Shown here: piece by piece, positions 54,501 to 59,712 of the stretch
Layout of the letters: each line of letters opens with the position of its first letter
Numbering within the stretch: the stretch's first letter is position 1
Assembly: GCA_009760885.1 (NCBI GenBank)
Contig: CM019714.1
Location: 4,141,895 to 4,205,894 of the forward strand
DNA length: 64,000 nucleotides
Reading direction: 5' to 3'
From: Achatina immaculata
Taxonomy: Eukaryota > Mollusca > Gastropoda > Stylommatophora > Achatinidae
The notes under the pieces: model-generated
Seen by the model: only the letters and a program-made list of their open reading frames with translations
Databases searched by the model: none
What the model was told of the DNA's origin: nothing
Program-made: the position numbers and the translations under genes

Positions 54501-57500
54501 AGACACTTACTACACAACCACAAAATACAAATAATGTAGTCTCAGACACTTACTACACAAGCACAAAATACAAATAATGTAGTCTCAGACACTTACTACA
54601 CAACCACAAAATACAAATAATGTAGTCTCAGACACTTACTACACAAGCACAAAATACAAATAATGTAGTGACATACAAGTTCTAGTATCTATATTTTCCC
54701 CCGTGAGATACCCGGGATTTGCAAAGAATAGGACCACAGTACCCTACCACGCATGATCGTAAAAGGCGACTAAGGAGGGTTCAGCATGGGGCCAGCAACC
54801 CTATCTGGTAAAAAACTATCAGACTGCTACAGAAACAGAAGCAAGGGAAAAAACAAATGCAGGTGGAAGGAGAAATGCTTATCAGGAAACTGAGCCCATG
54901 AAGGTTGTGGATGAAAGCGAGCCACTGGAAGTCCCCAGCCCGACTGCAGACCTCCTGGAACACAAGATGCAAATAGGCAGCTGGAATGTAAGAACACTTA
55001 ATCAGACTGGAAAACTAGCACAAACCATCAAGGAAATGCACAGATACAAACTAGACATACTAGGAATCATCATCAGGTGCCATGCCGACTGGCGTTGACT
55101 ATTATGGTTCTCCAGAGCACACGATCCTTCATGCAGACCATCAGCTCAGTTGGTGATCTCCTCTCACACCATCCCGTCAGACTGTCCAGTATCATTTCTC
55201 TTGATCTTCCTCTTGATCTTCTTCCTTCTATTTTTCCTGTTGTTATAATATCTTCAATGTCCTCTCTTCCCATTGCATGTCCTATGAAAGTACATTGTCT
55301 CTCTCTTATCTTTTTGACAAGGTTTTTTTGTGTCTCCAGCTCTTCTCATACATTCTTCATTAGTTATTTTTGCTGTCCAGGGGATTCGCAACATTCTTCT
55401 AATAAACCACATTTCTGCTGCTTCTACTGATTTTTGTGCAGACCTGACTATACTAGGAATACAAGAATCAAGATGGACAGGACAAGGTAGAAGGAAATTA
55501 ACAACACAGCACACAGAAGATACAATAATATGGTCAGGTAAAGAAGATCATCATGAAGGAGGAGTAGCATTGATTATAACAAAAGAAGCATCAAGAGCAT
55601 TGTTGAAATTTACCCCTATAAATAAGAGATTATTATACGCACGCTTCGACTCAAGATTCACGAAGCTGTCTATTACAGTTTGTTATGCACCAACAGAAGC
55701 AGCTGAAGAGGAATTAAAAGAAGATTTTTACAACAGCCTCCAAGCCACAGTAGAAACAATATCCAAGCATGATATGCTACTCATCTTGGGCGACTTCGAT
55801 GCAAAAGTAGGTGAGGGAAATGAAGATAGAAGAAGAATCATGGGAAGAGAAGGAATCGGAGAAATAAATGAAAATGGAGAAAGACTGCAGTTTCTGTGAA
55901 GAAAACATGATGACCATTGGAGGGACAATTTTCCCAACATAAAAACATCCATAAAGTGACTTGGGGGTCCCCAGCTAAAACCACAGAAAACCAAATCGAT
56001 CACATACTAATAAACAACAAGTGGAAACGGTCACTACAAAATGTGAGAGCAAGGAAAGGAGCAGATGTAGGAAGTGATCACAACCTTCTGGTAGCAAAAA
56101 TAAAACTAAAATTAAGGAAACCCAAAATCGGAGAACACATAAAGGTACACTTTGACACAGCAAAACTGAAAGACCAGCAAAACAAAAAATGATTTCTCAA
56201 TAGTACTTAAGAACTGCTTCAGTGTCCTACAATACGAAGCAGAAATGTCTATACTAGAGTTCAGTGAAACACTACAGGAAATAGCAAAAGAGGTGCTGGG
56301 ATACTGGAAACAGAGAAAAGAGGAATGGATAAGCAAGACCACCTGGGAAAAGATAGAGCAAAGAAAGGAAATCAAGAAAAAAATTACAGAGCACCAAATC
56401 ACAAAGGCTAAAAGAACAAATGTTAAGTAATTATGCATAAAAAGACAAAGAAGTGAAGGAATCATGCCATCAAGATAAATGTCAGTACTGTGACAACTTA
56501 GTAGAAGCAGCAGAGAAGCAGCATATGCAAATGACATGAAAACCATATACAAAATCACAAAGCAGATGACAGATAACTTCAGCACAAGATGTGAGAGTGC
56601 AATAAGGACACTAAAGGGACAACTGGTCAGTGGAGAAAGAGAAACAATATGGAGGGAACACTTTAACACCCTACTAAACAGAACACAAGCAGCACAAACA
56701 ATAGACATACCTGAAGCAAAAACAGAACTAAACATCAATACAGGACCAATAACAATAAGTGGAGTAAAGGAGGCGATAAAGAAGCAAAAATCAGACAGGG
56801 CGCCAGGTGAAGATGAAGTGACTGCTGAGATGTTGAAAGCAGAAGAAACAGAAACACCAAAACAACTCTGCCAGATACTACAACAAATTTGGGATCTAGT
56901 AAAAGCTCCAGAGGAGTAGAAAACTGGCCTAATAGTAAAACTACCAAAGAAGGGTGACCTCAGAGATTGTGAGAACTGGAGAGGTATTATCCTCCTGCCA
57001 TTCACCAGTAAAGTATTTTACAGAATAATCATCAACAGAATTGTACCAGCACTTGAGGGAAAACTTTAGAAAGAAAAGGCAGGATTTAGGAAAGGAAGAT
57101 CACGCATAGACCACATATTTGTACCTAGACAAATATTACAACAGGCAAATGAGTGGCATATCTAGCACAACATATGCATTGTTTATAGACTTTAATAAAC
57201 CCTTTGGTTCTAAGGACTGTCATAGCCGGAGGTGGGGTGGAGGATACGCTCTTCACTCCAATTAAATGTCTCCAAGGCGTGCATCTCAAACAGCCTCTGA
57301 CAGTCAAGTCCAGCTCCTGGCCTTCTCGTGGCGGAACTGTTCAAACTGACAGGAGAAGGGTCGAAGGCGAATATCTGGCGCCTGATAGTCAGACGTTTCG
57401 GGTAGATGAGAGTCATGTTTGGTAGCTTATCTGAGAGAAGGAAAACTCTGATTTAAAACCCGTTGCTGGCGAGATTCTTCAGCTGCCGTATGTGGAGTGG

Positions 57501-59672
57501 GGCTCCTCCCGGCCAGTGAAGAAAGGCGCGAATGGGGTTGCCGCGTGGTGCCACTGTGGAAAAGCTGAAAGAAAAGATTAAGTAAAGTAATCAGTAGTCT
57601 CGAGGTCAGGACTGCTCAAATCACGGCACCTCTGCTCTGGAGGTCGGCCACGTCCTATGTGCACTCATACCGGGCGAATTGCCTCAACCGGTTTAATCCA
57701 GGGAATAAGACACTGCTAGCGAGATTCTTCGGGTGCCACGCGTGGAGTGAAACTCCTCCCGGCCAATGAAGACAATGTTAACAAGAAATTAGGGTTTCCG
57801 TGCTGCGCCGATGTGAAAAGGTGATGGAAAGGATAAAGTGAAGCTTAATCGGTGTGTCCAGTAGTATCGCGTCGAGAGCTAATCATACCACGGCACCTCT
57901 GATCAAGAGGCCGGCCACGTCCGATATACACCCATACTGGTGAAATATGCCTAAACCGGCTTAAACCAGGGGTGAAACTTGATGACTACTAATGTCACGG
58001 TACCTCCACTCTAGAGGTCGGTCACGTCCTAAACACGCCCATACTGGGATAATATGCCTAAACCGGCTCAAATCAGGGGTGAAACTTACTAGTGGCGATG
58101 ATTCGTCCTCCTCGACAAAAGCTCCGTCTTGTTCACAACTAGCAAGGGTAGCGGCTACGACCACAAAATGCTGAAGTCGGAGACACTGGGCCAGTACAGT
58201 CTAGATAGGCAACCACCTCTGACCCGGCAGGGATGTATGCGTATTCTAATCACGCTGAGGTTTTCCGGTAAGAAAGTCCAACTCTGGCTTGATTGGGCCA
58301 CCACCTCTCACCCGGCGAGGATATACTGATATCTAAAACACGTCGAGGTTTTCCGGTGAGAAAGTCAAACTCTAGATTAAACTGGTGCAGTGAAAACCAC
58401 GGTGTCACGCAATACCGCTTCTGCGACCCACTGAGAATACAGGCTCAAGCCCTGCGATACTCTGAACCTCTTGTGGTCCTCTCGGGAATCTCGTGTAGTC
58501 CTTTCGGGAACCACAGGGCGACCACGGACCTATCGAGGACCACAGGAGTAAATTCAGTAGGACCACGTGGCGGTCTTAGTGGTAGAAGCGAACGAAGAAG
58601 AAGAAGAATAAAGCCTTTGACAGTGTCAACAGAGATGCACTGTGGAAAATTCTAAGATGGCATGGCCTCCCCCATAAGATAGTGAATGTAATCAAAGCCC
58701 TATACGAGGGTTTTCAGTGCAAAGTGATCTGTGGAGAATATACCTCCAGCAGCTTTAGGGTACAAACAGGAGTGAAGCAGGAATGTGTACTATCACCAGC
58801 ATTATTTATCTTGGCAGTAGACTGGTTAATGAAGGAGGCAACATCAGACAAACGCAGAGGATTACAATGGACCCTTGGCACAGTGCTGGAGGACCTTGAC
58901 TTTGCGGACGACATTTGTCTACTATCAAGCAGCCACAAAGAAATGCAAGATAAAATAAACAAGCTAACTCAGAATGCAAACAACATAGGACTAAAGATCA
59001 ACGTAGGAAAGACAAAGTTAATGAAGCAAAATGTGAACAATAGAAATGTACACAGAGTAGATAGCAAGTTAGTGGAGGAGGTCAATGAATTTGTATACCT
59101 TGGCAGCAGAGTAGTAGAAAATGGAGACAGCACAGAGTACATCAACAGCAGACTTACTAGAGCAAACCAGGCTTTTGCAATGCTGCAGAATATATGGAAA
59201 TCAAATAAACTAAGCATAAATATGAAAATCAGGATATTTAAGAGTAATGTTCTAAGTGTACTACTCTATGGAAGTGAATGCTGGAAAATCACCAAAACCA
59301 TAGAAAACAAGTTGAATTCTTTCCAGACTAAATGTTTACGAAGAATTAGAAAAATATTTTGGCCAAACATAAGAAATAAAATATTGTTGGCAGAAATGCA
59401 GATGAAGCCAATGACAGCAATTATTGAGGAAAGACGCTGGCGATGGTTGGGACATGTGCTCCGGATGACTGACAACTCACTACCAAAAATAGCACTAAGA
59501 TGGACACCACAGGGGAACAGAAGTAAGGGTAGACCAAAAGAGACATGGAGAAGAACAACAGAGAGGATGTTGAGCAATATAGGGCTCATCTGGGCAAGAA
59601 CAGAAAAAAGCCAAAGGATAGGCATTTGTGGAAAACCCTTGCGGAAGCCCCATGTGCCCTGGGCACTTAAGG

Positions 59673-59712
<40 letters not shown>

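Larger units (their letters stand above)
54698..59712 (+). mobile_element. Nearly full-length RTE-like LINE (family 4), broken
   Basis: The 5' part has agatacccgggatttgcaaa. Next comes an APE-type endonuclease: IGSWNVRTLNQTGK, QESRWTGQGRRK, LILGDFDAKVGEG, and SDHNLLVAKIKLKLRK. Then reverse transcriptase: GLIVKLPKKGDL-like, RAPGEDEVTAEMLKAEE, RVQTGVKQECVLSPALFILA and the catalytic FADDICLLSS, with C-terminus KGRPKETWRRTTERM and a (GA)n tail at 59677-59711. Stops at several points and two nested insertions (55069-55450 and 57207-58606) make it inactive. Flanking ctagtatctatatttt at ~54683 and ~59763 is a likely target duplication. Confidence 0.88.
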
